This document shows positions 1 to 7,925 of a DNA stretch of 20,134 nucleotides, piece after piece. The first letter of the stretch is position 1; every line of letters starts with the position of its first letter. The stretch lies in contig QGVD01000069.1 of the NCBI GenBank assembly GCA_003242685.1, positions 1 through 20,134 on the forward strand, given 5' to 3'. The stretch is from Pseudomonadota bacterium. GTDB lineage: Bacteria > Pseudomonadota > Gammaproteobacteria > Steroidobacterales > Steroidobacteraceae. The notes beneath the pieces are model-generated. The model was not told the DNA's origin. It worked only from the letters and a program-made list of their open reading frames with translations, and ran no database searches. Made by a program: the position numbers and the translations under genes.

Positions 1-1118
1 TCCGGGTACCCGTCCGCGTCCGCGGTCTCACGCTCATCGAGCTGATGGTGGCGCTCACCATCGGCTCGATACTCGTCGTCGGCGCGGTGTACGTGTACTC
101 GCAGAGCAGCGCGACGTACCGGACGAACGAGCTCGCGGCGCGACTGCAGGACCAGGCTCGCTATGTCATTTCGGTCATCGAGCCGGATCTCGAGCTCGCG
201 GGCTACTACGGGTTCACCAACGCGGCGGACGCCATCCGCTTCATCCGCGGCGGTGATCCGGGCTTCGTCGTCGCCACTGCGGCACGCATGCGTCAGTACG
301 CGGTGAGGGCGGGTGAGCCGCAGCCGGCGCCAGTGCCCGGCGTGCCATCGAGCGCGCATGCGTGCGGCGTCAACTTCGCGTTCGACGTGCTCACGCCGGT
401 TCAGGGGTCGAACGGCAGCTTCGTGCTCGGACGCGGCGCGACGAGCGCCTGCGGACCCAGACCGAATGCCGCGCAGCCGGGAGCCGACACGCTGGTGATC
501 CGCCGCGCGACGACCGAGCCATCGGCTCCGGAGCCGGGCGGCGGGCGGCTGCAGATCTACGCATCGCGCCTCGCGAGCCGCACGTCTCACCTGTTGTTCG
601 CGGACGGAATCGCGCCCGGTCCGCTCAACGACGACAACCGGGTGCACGATCTCGTGGTACGTGCGTACTACGTCTCGCGCGATTCGGTCGGGCGTCCGGG
701 CTTTCCGGCGCTGCGCGTGAAGTACCTCACCAAGGTCGGAAGCGAAGTGAGCTTCGTCGACGAGGAAGTCATGCCGGGCGTCGAGGATCTCCAGGTCCAG
801 TTCGGCATAGACACCGGCGACTATGACGCCGACGGCAGCGTGGATCCGGGCGTCGACGTGAACGGGGACGGTGTGCCCGAGACGGATGGCCGCGCCACGC
901 GCTACGTGAATCCCGATTTTCCGGATCTGCACCGCTACCAGGTGGTCTCGGTGCGCTTCTGGGTACGCGTGCGGGCGGACGAACGCGAAGGCGGCTTCGT
1001 CGATGACCGCACGTACCGCTACGCGGACGTCGAGTACACGCCGAGCGGCGACGAGCGCAATTACCGGCGCGTGCTCATGTCGCGCACGGTGGCGCTCCGC
1101 AACGCGCGCACGCTGTGA
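1..1118 (+). CDS. pilW: Type IV pilus minor pilin PilW, 5' end cut by window edge
   Basis: Minor pilin of the type IV pilus, expected in the inner membrane before assembly and at the pilus tip afterwards. The reading frame is open from position 3. It shows a class III prepilin peptidase site, RG|LTLIELMVAL, followed by a hydrophobic N-terminal helix, so the start codon and leader lie upstream of the window. The ATG at 45 falls inside the processed helix and is not the true start. About 371 residues are present. The C-terminal third carries two Asp-rich loops of calcium-binding type (819-887) and ends in the beta-rich part typical of PilW. The +1 residue is Leu where major pilins usually have Phe. 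PilX follows after 10 bases. Role and localisation come from family knowledge; the processing site and gene order are seen directly. Confidence 0.9.
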   Translation, partial: RVPVRVRGLTLIELMVALTIGSILVVGAVYVYSQSSATYRTNELAARLQDQARYVISVIEPDLELAGYYGFTNAADAIRFIRGGDPGFVVATAARMRQYAVRAGEPQPAPVPGVPSSAHACGVNFAFDVLTPVQGSNGSFVLGRGATSACGPRPNAAQPGADTLVIRRATTEPSAPEPGGGRLQIYASRLASRTSHLLFADGIAPGPLNDDNRVHDLVVRAYYVSRDSVGRPGFPALRVKYLTKVGSEVSFVDEEVMPGVEDLQVQFGIDTGDYDADGSVDPGVDVNGDGVPETDGRATRYVNPDFPDLHRYQVVSVRFWVRVRADEREGGFVDDRTYRYADVEYTPSGDERNYRRVLMSRTVALRNARTL

Positions 1119-1128
1119 GGGCGGGAAC

Positions 1129-1641
1129 GTGAAAGCCTGCATCGCACACGGGCAGAAGATCGTCTCCCACGGCCGCCAGCGCGGCGCGGCGCTCGCAGTC
1201 GGGTTGATCCTGCTGACGATCCTCACGCTGCTCGCCATCACCGGCTTCGGCACGGCGACCACCGAGCTCGTCATGGCCGGCAACGAGCAGTACCGCAAGA
1301 ACGCGTCGCAGGCTGCATCGGCAGGTGTGGAAGAGGCCATCGAACGCATCGGTGCCGTGAGCACCGTTGCGAGCGCGCCGCCGACGGTTTTCGGTCCATC
1401 ACCCGTCGGCCCTGCGGGCACGGATGAATACGTGGCCAGCGTGCGCTTCGCCGGCGTCGAGACCGGTCTGCCGCAGTCGAGCGTCGACAAGTTCGTCGGA
1501 CTGCACTTCGTGATCGAGAGCACGGGCACGTCGCGGCGCGGCGCCAGCGAAACACAGGTTCAGGGCGTGTTCGTCGTCGCGCCGGCAGCAGGCGGCGGCG
1601 CCGAGAGCTACGGCCGTCTCGGCAGCGGTCTCGGCCCCTGA
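1129..1641 (+). CDS. pilX: Type IV pilus assembly protein PilX
   Basis: A 170-residue minor-pilin-like protein of the PilX family, which works with PilV, PilW, PilY1 and PilE in priming pilus assembly. I chose the GTG at 1129 because a purine-rich ribosome binding site (gagggcggga) precedes it directly after the pilW stop. The N-terminus then reads QRGAALAVGLILLTILTLLA, the PilX_N signature, at about residues 17-36. This is a non-canonical prepilin-like segment: the Glu at +5 that classic pilins need is absent, as is usual for PilX. The rest is a short soluble domain ending in a Gly/Ala-rich tail. A longer open frame extends upstream inside pilW, but it is out of frame with pilW and has no pilin character. 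Confidence 0.88.
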   Translation: MKACIAHGQKIVSHGRQRGAALAVGLILLTILTLLAITGFGTATTELVMAGNEQYRKNASQAASAGVEEAIERIGAVSTVASAPPTVFGPSPVGPAGTDEYVASVRFAGVETGLPQSSVDKFVGLHFVIESTGTSRRGASETQVQGVFVVAPAAGGGAESYGRLGSGLGP

Positions 1642-1689
1642 ACGGTTCCGGCCGCCGATAACGGACGTCGAGAAGAAGGAGAATCACGC

Positions 1690-2025
1690 ATGGACGTTCA
1701 GCGACTCCTGTGGGCGATGCTCGCGTGTCTCGCCGCGAGCGTCGCGAGCGCAGAGCTTCGAGCGACGCACGACAGCGTGGAGGCGCGTGCCGCGGATGTC
1801 ATGCTGCCGTCTGGCCCCCTGAGCACGCTCGTCGTCACGCCCTGCCGCGGCTGCTCTCCGATGTCGCTGCTCGCCACCGGTCGGACGCAGTACCTCGTCG
1901 GGCGCCAGCCGGCGACCCTCGAGGAGCTGCGGCACGAAGTCCGGCGCCGGCCGGATTCCGTCGTCGTCGTCATCTGGAACCGGCAGACGCGCGAGCTGTT
2001 TCGCGTGCGCGTGAGTGCGCCGTGA
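1690..2025 (+). CDS. Small secreted protein of unknown function in pil operon
   Basis: I do not recognise this 111-residue protein. It starts at an ATG with a good AAGGAG site at 1676-1681. A signal peptide is visible: a short charged start, a hydrophobic core, and a likely cut after Ala-Ser-Ala at residue 21. The mature part has a single CxxC pair (Cys52 and Cys55, CRGC), an Arg/Glu-rich stretch around residues 78-90, and a strand-like segment near the C-terminus (VVVVIWNRQTRELFRVRV). It sits between pilX and pilY1, and the pilY1 start lies only 17 bases past its stop, so it is clearly co-transcribed with the minor pilins. A periplasmic role in pilus-tip assembly or disulfide handling is possible, but this is inferred from position only. 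The well-known Pseudomonas operon has no equivalent gene here that I recall. Confidence 0.75.
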   Translation: MDVQRLLWAMLACLAASVASAELRATHDSVEARAADVMLPSGPLSTLVVTPCRGCSPMSLLATGRTQYLVGRQPATLEELRHEVRRRPDSVVVVIWNRQTRELFRVRVSAP

Positions 2026-2042
2026 AGGGGAGGAGCGGAGCG

Positions 2043-5000
2043 ATGCGCGCAGTTCGTGAGCGTCTGCTGGCGGGCGGTGGCGCACTTCTCATGAGTCTCT
2101 GCGGCGGCGCGCCTGCGGTCGCCGATGACACCGAGATCTTCGTCAATACCGGTGCGGGCGGCGGTGTACGACCCAACGTGCTGCTCATCATCGATACCTC
2201 GGGAAGCATGGACACGCCGGTAGGCGTGTCGAAGGCACCGTACGATCCGACGCGCGTGTACACGGGAGGCGGCTGCCAGGCGGGGCGCGTGTACTGGCGC
2301 AAGGGATCGGGTGCGCCTCCCGACTGCGCGAGCGCGCCGTCCGTGCCCGTGAGCGCGAACCGGTGTGCCGCAGCCGCTGCCGCGCTGAATGGTCCCGCGG
2401 GGCTCTGGACGGGACGCACGGCGCAGTGGGCCGAAGAGCACCGGCAGTGGCGTGCACTGAGCGCGCAGCACGGCGACGCGCCCATCGAGTGCGAAGCCGA
2501 TGCCGGCGTGCACGGACCGGACGCGGGCTCCAGGCAGAGGTGGGCACGCAACGGCGTCGAGGGAAATCCGTGGACGGACAGAGCGGACGATCAGATCGGC
2601 TGGTCGAGCGCCTCGGTCCACACGCTCTACAGCGCCAACTGGCTCAACTGGTACCACGGACCGCCCGAGGACGCCTCGGTGTCGCGCATGGACATCGTCA
2701 AGTCCGTGGTGACCACGCTCGCCTACTCCATCGACGGCGTGAATCTCGGGCTGATGCGATTCAGCCAGGGCGGCGGTCGGTCGGGCCGCGGAAGTGAAGG
2801 CGGAATGGTCATCCATGCCGCGCAGGACATCGCATCGCGGCGCGAAGCGGTGACGGAGAAGGTCGGCGCGCTTGAGCCCGACGGTACGACTCCGCTCACC
2901 CAGACGCTGTATGAAGCGGCGCTCTACCTGAGCGGCGGTGCGGTCGACTACGGGCGCGAGTCGCGCCCCATGCCGAGCGTCCCGGAGTCGCGCCGGCCGG
3001 AGGATCCGAGCCGTTATCGCTCGCCCATCGAATACCAGTGCCAGCGCAACTTCGTCATCCTGCTCACGGACGGTGAGCCGAGCGACGACAGCGGCATGGA
3101 GTCGAAGCTCGCCTCTCTGCCCGGCTTCAACAGCATCGTGGGGAGCTGTGACGGATCGGGCGGGGGACACTGCCTCGACGATCTGGCGAAGTATCTCTTC
3201 TCAGCCGATCTCTCACCCGCGCTTCCAGGCACGCAGAATGCGGTTACCTACGCGATAGGCTTCGGCCCCGACGTGGCGGGCTCGGAGCTGCTCAGCGCGA
3301 CGGCGCGCGCGGGCGGCGGCGCGCTGTACTCCGCGGACGACATCACCGGTCTGCTGAGCGCCATCCAGCAGATCATGGGCGACATCATGCAGTCGAGCTC
3401 GACGTTCACCACGCCGACGGTCGCCGTGAACGCGTTCAACCGCACACGGTCGCTCGACGCGCTCTACATCTCCGTGTTCCGTCCCGAGGAGACGCTCCGC
3501 TGGCCGGGCAATCTCAAGCGCTATGCGGTCCGCGACGGACGCATCGTGGACGCGGTCGGCCGCGATGCGATCGATCCCGCCACGGGGTTCTTCCGGCGCG
3601 GGGCACAGAGCTTCTGGTCGGCAACGCCGGACGACGACCGCGTGGATGCCGGCGGCGCGGCGAGCAGGCTTCCCGATCCGGCACAGCGCAGGCTCTTCAC
3701 GCACATCGCGGAGGCAGGTGCCTCGGCGCTCACTGCGCCAGCGAATGCCTTCGATCTCGCGAACACACGGCTCACCGATGAGCTGCTCGGAACCGGCGCC
3801 CCTGATCTCACGCGCGAGCAGCTCATACTGTGGGCGCGCGGCGTCGACGTGCGCGACGAGGACGGCGACGGCGAGACGACGGACGCGCGAAGATCGATGG
3901 GCGATCCGCTGCACGCGCGGCCCGCGATCGTGAGCTACGGCGGTTCCGCGGCGAATCCCGATCCGGAGGACATCGTTGTGTTCGTGCCCACGAACGACGG
4001 TTTCCTCCACGCGGTGGACGCGCGCACGGGGCGCGAGCTGTGGGCGTTCATTCCGCAGGAGCTGCTGGGCCGGCTCGCCGATCTCTATCGCGATCCGGCG
4101 GTCGCGAGCCGCACGTACGGTCTCGACGGCGACGTGCGCGTCCTGCGCTTCGATGCCGATCAGGACGGCGCGATCGATCCTTCGGCCGGTGACAAGGTCT
4201 GGATCTACTTCGGCATGCGCCGCGGCGGGCGTCACTACTACGCGCTCGACGTCACGGACCGCACGCGACCGGAGCTACTGTGGAAGATCGGACCTGCCGA
4301 GCTCCCGGGCGTCGGCGAGACGTGGTCGCCGCCCACCATCGCGCGGGTGCGTGTAGGCGGCGCCGCTCAGAACGGTGAGCATTTCGTGCTCATATTCGGC
4401 GGCGGGTACGACGAAGCGCAGGAGAACTACACGTACACCACGGACGCGTCGGGGCACCGCATCTACATGGTCGACGCGGCGAGCGGCCGGCTGCTCTGGT
4501 ACGCCGGAGGGCCTGGCGGCACCGGCTCCCCCGATCTGCCGCTCGCGCAGATGACGCATTCCATTCCCGCGCGCATCAGCGTGATCGACACCGACGGCGA
4601 TCAGTACGCGGACCGCATGTACGCGGCCGACCTCGGCGGGCGAATCTGGCGCTTCGACATCTGGAACGGCCGCAGCCGAGGACAGCTCGTCACCGGAGGA
4701 GTGCTGGCGAATCTCGGCGCGGCCGGGGAGAGCGAGCCTTCGATCCAGAACACCCGGCGCTTCTACTACGCGCCGGACGTGTCCCTCGTCCAGCGCCGCG
4801 GAGCCGATCCGTACTACAACCTTGCGATCGGCTCCGGATATCGTGGCCACCCCCTGCACACGGGTACGCACGACCGGTTCTACTCCGTGCGCGACACCAA
4901 CCCGTTCGGGCGGCTCACCCAGTCGGAGTACGCAACGCTCGCGCCGATCACGGAAGCCGATCTGGTCGACATCACCGGCGACATCGCGAATGCGACGGTG

Positions 5001-5480
5001 CCGGCGACCGCACGCGGGTGGAAGCTCGAGTTGCGTCTCAACGGCGGCTGGGTCGGCGAGAAGGTGCTGGCGGAGGCGGTCACGGTGAACGGCGTGGTGC
5101 TGTTCCCGACCTATCAGCCCCAGTCGCCGGAAATCACCAACCCCTGTGTGCCCGTGAACGGCCTCAACCGCGTGTACGCGCTGCAGGTCGACACGGGCCG
5201 GCCGGCGGTCGACTTCACGAACGACCTGCAGCTCACCGCAGCCGACGCCTTCACGGTGCTCTCTCAGACCGGAATCGCCGGAGAGGTGAGCCTCCTCTTC
5301 GAAACGCAGATCGCGGCGGGCGGCGGGACGGGCGGCCAGGACGACAGCGAAGGCGGCAACGGTGCCGGTTCGCTGCTCGCGCGGCGCTCCGTCTGCATGG
5401 TGGGCGTCGAGGTGCTGCGTTCCTGCGTACAGCCGGGCGGAGTGGTGCGGACGTTCTGGCGCAAGACGTCGACGGAGTGA
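2043..5480 (+). CDS. pilY1: Type IV pilus tip adhesin/assembly protein PilY1
   Basis: A 1145-residue PilY1-type protein: exported, associated with the pilus tip, and involved in priming, adhesion and surface sensing. The ATG at 2043 follows AGGAG at 2031-2035 with 7-base spacing and begins a signal peptide ending near AVA|DD. A von Willebrand A domain starts at about residue 48 with an intact metal site (DTSGSMD, residues 51-57) and includes LTDGEP near residue 342. The segment after the metal site holds an insertion of about 150 residues with several cysteines. The C-terminal half is the PilC-type beta-propeller. It has a calcium loop DADQDGAID at residues 704-712, as in Pseudomonas PilY1, plus Asp-rich loops at 3855-3884 and 4587-4613, and it ends in the typical VRTFWRK. 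A GTG at 2022 is an alternative start. Confidence 0.93.
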   Translation: MRAVRERLLAGGGALLMSLCGGAPAVADDTEIFVNTGAGGGVRPNVLLIIDTSGSMDTPVGVSKAPYDPTRVYTGGGCQAGRVYWRKGSGAPPDCASAPSVPVSANRCAAAAAALNGPAGLWTGRTAQWAEEHRQWRALSAQHGDAPIECEADAGVHGPDAGSRQRWARNGVEGNPWTDRADDQIGWSSASVHTLYSANWLNWYHGPPEDASVSRMDIVKSVVTTLAYSIDGVNLGLMRFSQGGGRSGRGSEGGMVIHAAQDIASRREAVTEKVGALEPDGTTPLTQTLYEAALYLSGGAVDYGRESRPMPSVPESRRPEDPSRYRSPIEYQCQRNFVILLTDGEPSDDSGMESKLASLPGFNSIVGSCDGSGGGHCLDDLAKYLFSADLSPALPGTQNAVTYAIGFGPDVAGSELLSATARAGGGALYSADDITGLLSAIQQIMGDIMQSSSTFTTPTVAVNAFNRTRSLDALYISVFRPEETLRWPGNLKRYAVRDGRIVDAVGRDAIDPATGFFRRGAQSFWSATPDDDRVDAGGAASRLPDPAQRRLFTHIAEAGASALTAPANAFDLANTRLTDELLGTGAPDLTREQLILWARGVDVRDEDGDGETTDARRSMGDPLHARPAIVSYGGSAANPDPEDIVVFVPTNDGFLHAVDARTGRELWAFIPQELLGRLADLYRDPAVASRTYGLDGDVRVLRFDADQDGAIDPSAGDKVWIYFGMRRGGRHYYALDVTDRTRPELLWKIGPAELPGVGETWSPPTIARVRVGGAAQNGEHFVLIFGGGYDEAQENYTYTTDASGHRIYMVDAASGRLLWYAGGPGGTGSPDLPLAQMTHSIPARISVIDTDGDQYADRMYAADLGGRIWRFDIWNGRSRGQLVTGGVLANLGAAGESEPSIQNTRRFYYAPDVSLVQRRGADPYYNLAIGSGYRGHPLHTGTHDRFYSVRDTNPFGRLTQSEYATLAPITEADLVDITGDIANATVPATARGWKLELRLNGGWVGEKVLAEAVTVNGVVLFPTYQPQSPEITNPCVPVNGLNRVYALQVDTGRPAVDFTNDLQLTAADAFTVLSQTGIAGEVSLLFETQIAAGGGTGGQDDSEGGNGAGSLLARRSVCMVGVEVLRSCVQPGGVVRTFWRKTSTE

Positions 5481-5482
5481 GC

Positions 5483-5938
5483 ATGCGTCGCAGGGTCCGG
5501 ATGCGGGGCCTCACGCTGATCGAGCTGCTCATCGCGATGGTGATCGTCGCGGTGCTCGCGACCATCGCGATCCCGAGCTATCGCAGCCACATCGTCCGCA
5601 CGCAACGGACCGATGCCATCAGTGCGCTGCTCAACGTGCAGGCGGCGCAGGAGAAGTACTTCCTGCAGCACAACCGCTACACGAACCAGCTCACGGCGCC
5701 GCCGCCCGCGGGTCTCGGACTGCGGGACACGTCCGAGAACGGTTACTACACGCTTGAGATCGAAGTGCCTGCCGGCTCGGCCGAGCCGGACGCCTACCGT
5801 GTGATCGCGCGCCCGCGCGCAGGAACCGGGCCGGCGGACGACGAGCGCTGCCAGCTCTTCAGCATCGATCAGAACGGTCGAAGGTACGCCCGGGATGCCC
5901 AGGGCAACGACCGCACGACCGAATGCTGGCGCCGCTGA
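5483..5938 (+). CDS. pilE: Type IV minor pilin PilE
   Basis: A 151-residue pilin of the PilE type, the last gene of the minor-pilin block. A short basic leader (MRRRVRMRG) is cut before LTLIELLIAMVIVAVLATIA, which has the invariant Glu at +5. The mature C-terminal part holds two cysteines, DERCQLF and TTECWRR, spaced like the disulfide-bonded D-region of pilins. The ATG at 5483 is two bases past the pilY1 stop, so translation is probably coupled. A second ATG at 5501, just before the Gly-Leu processing site, would give a leader too short to be likely. As in PilW, the mature residue +1 is Leu. The gene converges on the carrier-fusion ligase gene, with only 22 bases between the two stop codons. 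Confidence 0.9.
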   Translation: MRRRVRMRGLTLIELLIAMVIVAVLATIAIPSYRSHIVRTQRTDAISALLNVQAAQEKYFLQHNRYTNQLTAPPPAGLGLRDTSENGYYTLEIEVPAGSAEPDAYRVIARPRAGTGPADDERCQLFSIDQNGRRYARDAQGNDRTTECWRR

Positions 5939-5960
5939 AGACGCGGGCCGCCGGCGGCGC

Positions 5961-7925
5961 TCATGCGCGCGCGGCGAGCTTCTCCTCCAGGTAGCGCGCG
6001 AGATCCGCGATGGTCGGGTAGTCGAAGAGCTCCGTCAGGTCGACCTGGCCGGGGAACTCGCGGTCGATCTGCTCGTGGATCTCGATGAGCTTCAGCGAGC
6101 TCGCGCCGATCTCGAACAGATTGTCGTGGATGTCGACGCGTCTGCCCTCGAGCGCAGCGTCGCAGATGTTCTTGAGAATGTTCTCGATCTGCGTCCGTGA
6201 CTGCGACTCGGGCCCGCGCTGAGCCTCGCGCAGCGCGCGGAGCTCGGCGAGCTCCGCGTCGAATTCGCCGTCGAGGTAGCTCTGCTCGAGCAGATGACGC
6301 TGGATCTTGCCGCTCGTCGTCTTCGGGATGCGCTTGACCGGCACGACCTCGGCGACCTCGAGCCCCGTGTTCTCGTTGATGAGCCGCGCGACCTCGATCG
6401 CGATGGGCAGGAAGTCCTTCATGTCAGTGCGGTGCAGGACGAAGACCACGAGCTCGTCGGTCTGAGCGCCCCGCGGCCGCACGCCCGCGACGACCACCTT
6501 GCCGAGGTCGAGTCCCTGCGCACGCTGCGCGATGCTCTCGAGGTCGTGCGGGTAGTAGTTCTGGCCGTTGACGAAGATGATCTCCTTCGCCCGGCCCGTG
6601 ATGTACAGCTCGCCGTCGCGGAAGAGGCCGAGATCGCCCGTGCGCAGCCAGCCGTCCGCAGTGAATCCGGCGGCGTTCGCTTCCGGATTCTCGTAGTAGC
6701 CCCGCGTGACGTTATCGCCGCTGATCAGGATGTGTCCCACGTGCCCCTCGGGCAGCTCGCGGTCATCGTCGCCCGCGATGCGCACCCGGCAGTAGGGGAT
6801 CGCGCGGCCGACGCACATGACTTCCACGGCATCACGCGAGTCGGCGGGAACGTCTTCCGCCTGCTCACCGACACCCATGCGATGGCGGTTGAGCACGATG
6901 GAACGCCAGCGCGTACCGAGCGCAGGAAAGCTCACGGCGAGCGAGGCTTCCGCCAGCCCGTAGACCGGGAACATCGCCTCGCGCGCAAGGCCTGCCGGCG
7001 CGAGCCGGCTCATGAACTCCTCGCAGAGATCCACGGAGATGGGCTCGGCGCCGTTGAAGATGAGGCGCACCGACGAGAGATCGACCCCTTCGAGCGGCCG
7101 GTCGCCGAGCACCTTGAGATAGTGGCGGTAGCCGAAGTTCGGCGAGCAGAGAATCGTCGCGCGCTTGCGCGTCGCGAACTGCAGCCAGAGCAGCGGCCGG
7201 CGGATGAAGAGCTCCGTCGGCATCAGGTGCGTCTCGATGCGGTTCGCGAACATGAAGATGTGGAAGCCGATGAGACCCATGTCGTGGGTGAGCGGCATCC
7301 ACGAGAGGCTCACGTCGCGGTCGGTGAACCGCGCCGCTTCGCTCGCGCCGCGCGCGTTCGCGAGGATGTTCGCGTGCGTGAGCACCACGCCCTTCGGGTC
7401 GCTGGTCGAGCCCGAGGAGAACTGGATGAACGCGACGTCGTCGGGCTGCGCGCGATGGATCCTGCCGGGGCGCGAGATGTCGTCGAGCTCGTCGACGAGG
7501 AACGCGCGAGAGCGCAGCGCATCGAAGGTGTCCTTCTCGCCGGCCTGCGCGGCGAAATTGCCGATGCGGTCGAGCGACTTGCGGTCGCTGTAGATGTACG
7601 GGTTCCCGAGCGTGCGGGCGATGCGCAGGAGCTTGCGGCGATGCTCGTCGCTGATGCCGAGCGCGACCGGAACGGGCACGATGCCGCCGAGCACCGCCGC
7701 CCAGAACGCGTCGATGAACTGCTCGTTGTCGCCGAGGAACAGGATCAGCTTGTCGCCGCGCCGTGCGCCGAGCTTCTGCAGGTGATAGAGGATGCCGAGC
7801 GCCCGCTCGTACAGCTCGCCGAACGGCACTTTCCGCTCGATCTGGTCGCCTTCGAGATAGACGATGTTGCGCGGGGCGTCGCGGTTGGCTTCGATGAGCT
7901 CGGTGAGCGTCGTTGCGTTGAGCAT
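5961..7925 (-). CDS. Fatty-acyl-AMP-ligase-like enzyme fused to a C-terminal acyl carrier domain
   Basis: A 654-residue two-domain protein that probably activates a fatty or aryl acid with ATP and loads it on its own carrier domain. The adenylate-forming part (about 1-550) shows the P-loop SSGSTSDPKG (170-179), PLTHDMGLIG (211-220), NGAEP (291-295), YGLAEAS (322-328), the GWLRTGDLG hinge region (425-433) and the C-terminal catalytic Lys540 in TSGK. The wording of these motifs resembles fatty-acyl-AMP ligases more than acyl-CoA ligases. The carrier domain (about 575-650) has NLFEIGASSLKL, with Ser610 the probable phosphopantetheine site. The start ATG (7925-7923) overlaps the P450 stop in TGATG, so translation is probably coupled. 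No condensation, reductase or thioesterase domain is fused to it. The substrate is unknown. Confidence 0.87.
   Translation of the reverse strand: MLNATTLTELIEANRDAPRNIVYLEGDQIERKVPFGELYERALGILYHLQKLGARRGDKLILFLGDNEQFIDAFWAAVLGGIVPVPVALGISDEHRRKLLRIARTLGNPYIYSDRKSLDRIGNFAAQAGEKDTFDALRSRAFLVDELDDISRPGRIHRAQPDDVAFIQFSSGSTSDPKGVVLTHANILANARGASEAARFTDRDVSLSWMPLTHDMGLIGFHIFMFANRIETHLMPTELFIRRPLLWLQFATRKRATILCSPNFGYRHYLKVLGDRPLEGVDLSSVRLIFNGAEPISVDLCEEFMSRLAPAGLAREAMFPVYGLAEASLAVSFPALGTRWRSIVLNRHRMGVGEQAEDVPADSRDAVEVMCVGRAIPYCRVRIAGDDDRELPEGHVGHILISGDNVTRGYYENPEANAAGFTADGWLRTGDLGLFRDGELYITGRAKEIIFVNGQNYYPHDLESIAQRAQGLDLGKVVVAGVRPRGAQTDELVVFVLHRTDMKDFLPIAIEVARLINENTGLEVAEVVPVKRIPKTTSGKIQRHLLEQSYLDGEFDAELAELRALREAQRGPESQSRTQIENILKNICDAALEGRRVDIHDNLFEIGASSLKLIEIHEQIDREFPGQVDLTELFDYPTIADLARYLEEKLAARA

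Noticed and set aside
5947..5958. GCCGCCGGCGGC palindrome between pilE and the ligase gene, as a bidirectional terminator
   Set aside because: It has no loop and no T-run on either side; such short GC palindromes are expected by chance in this composition.
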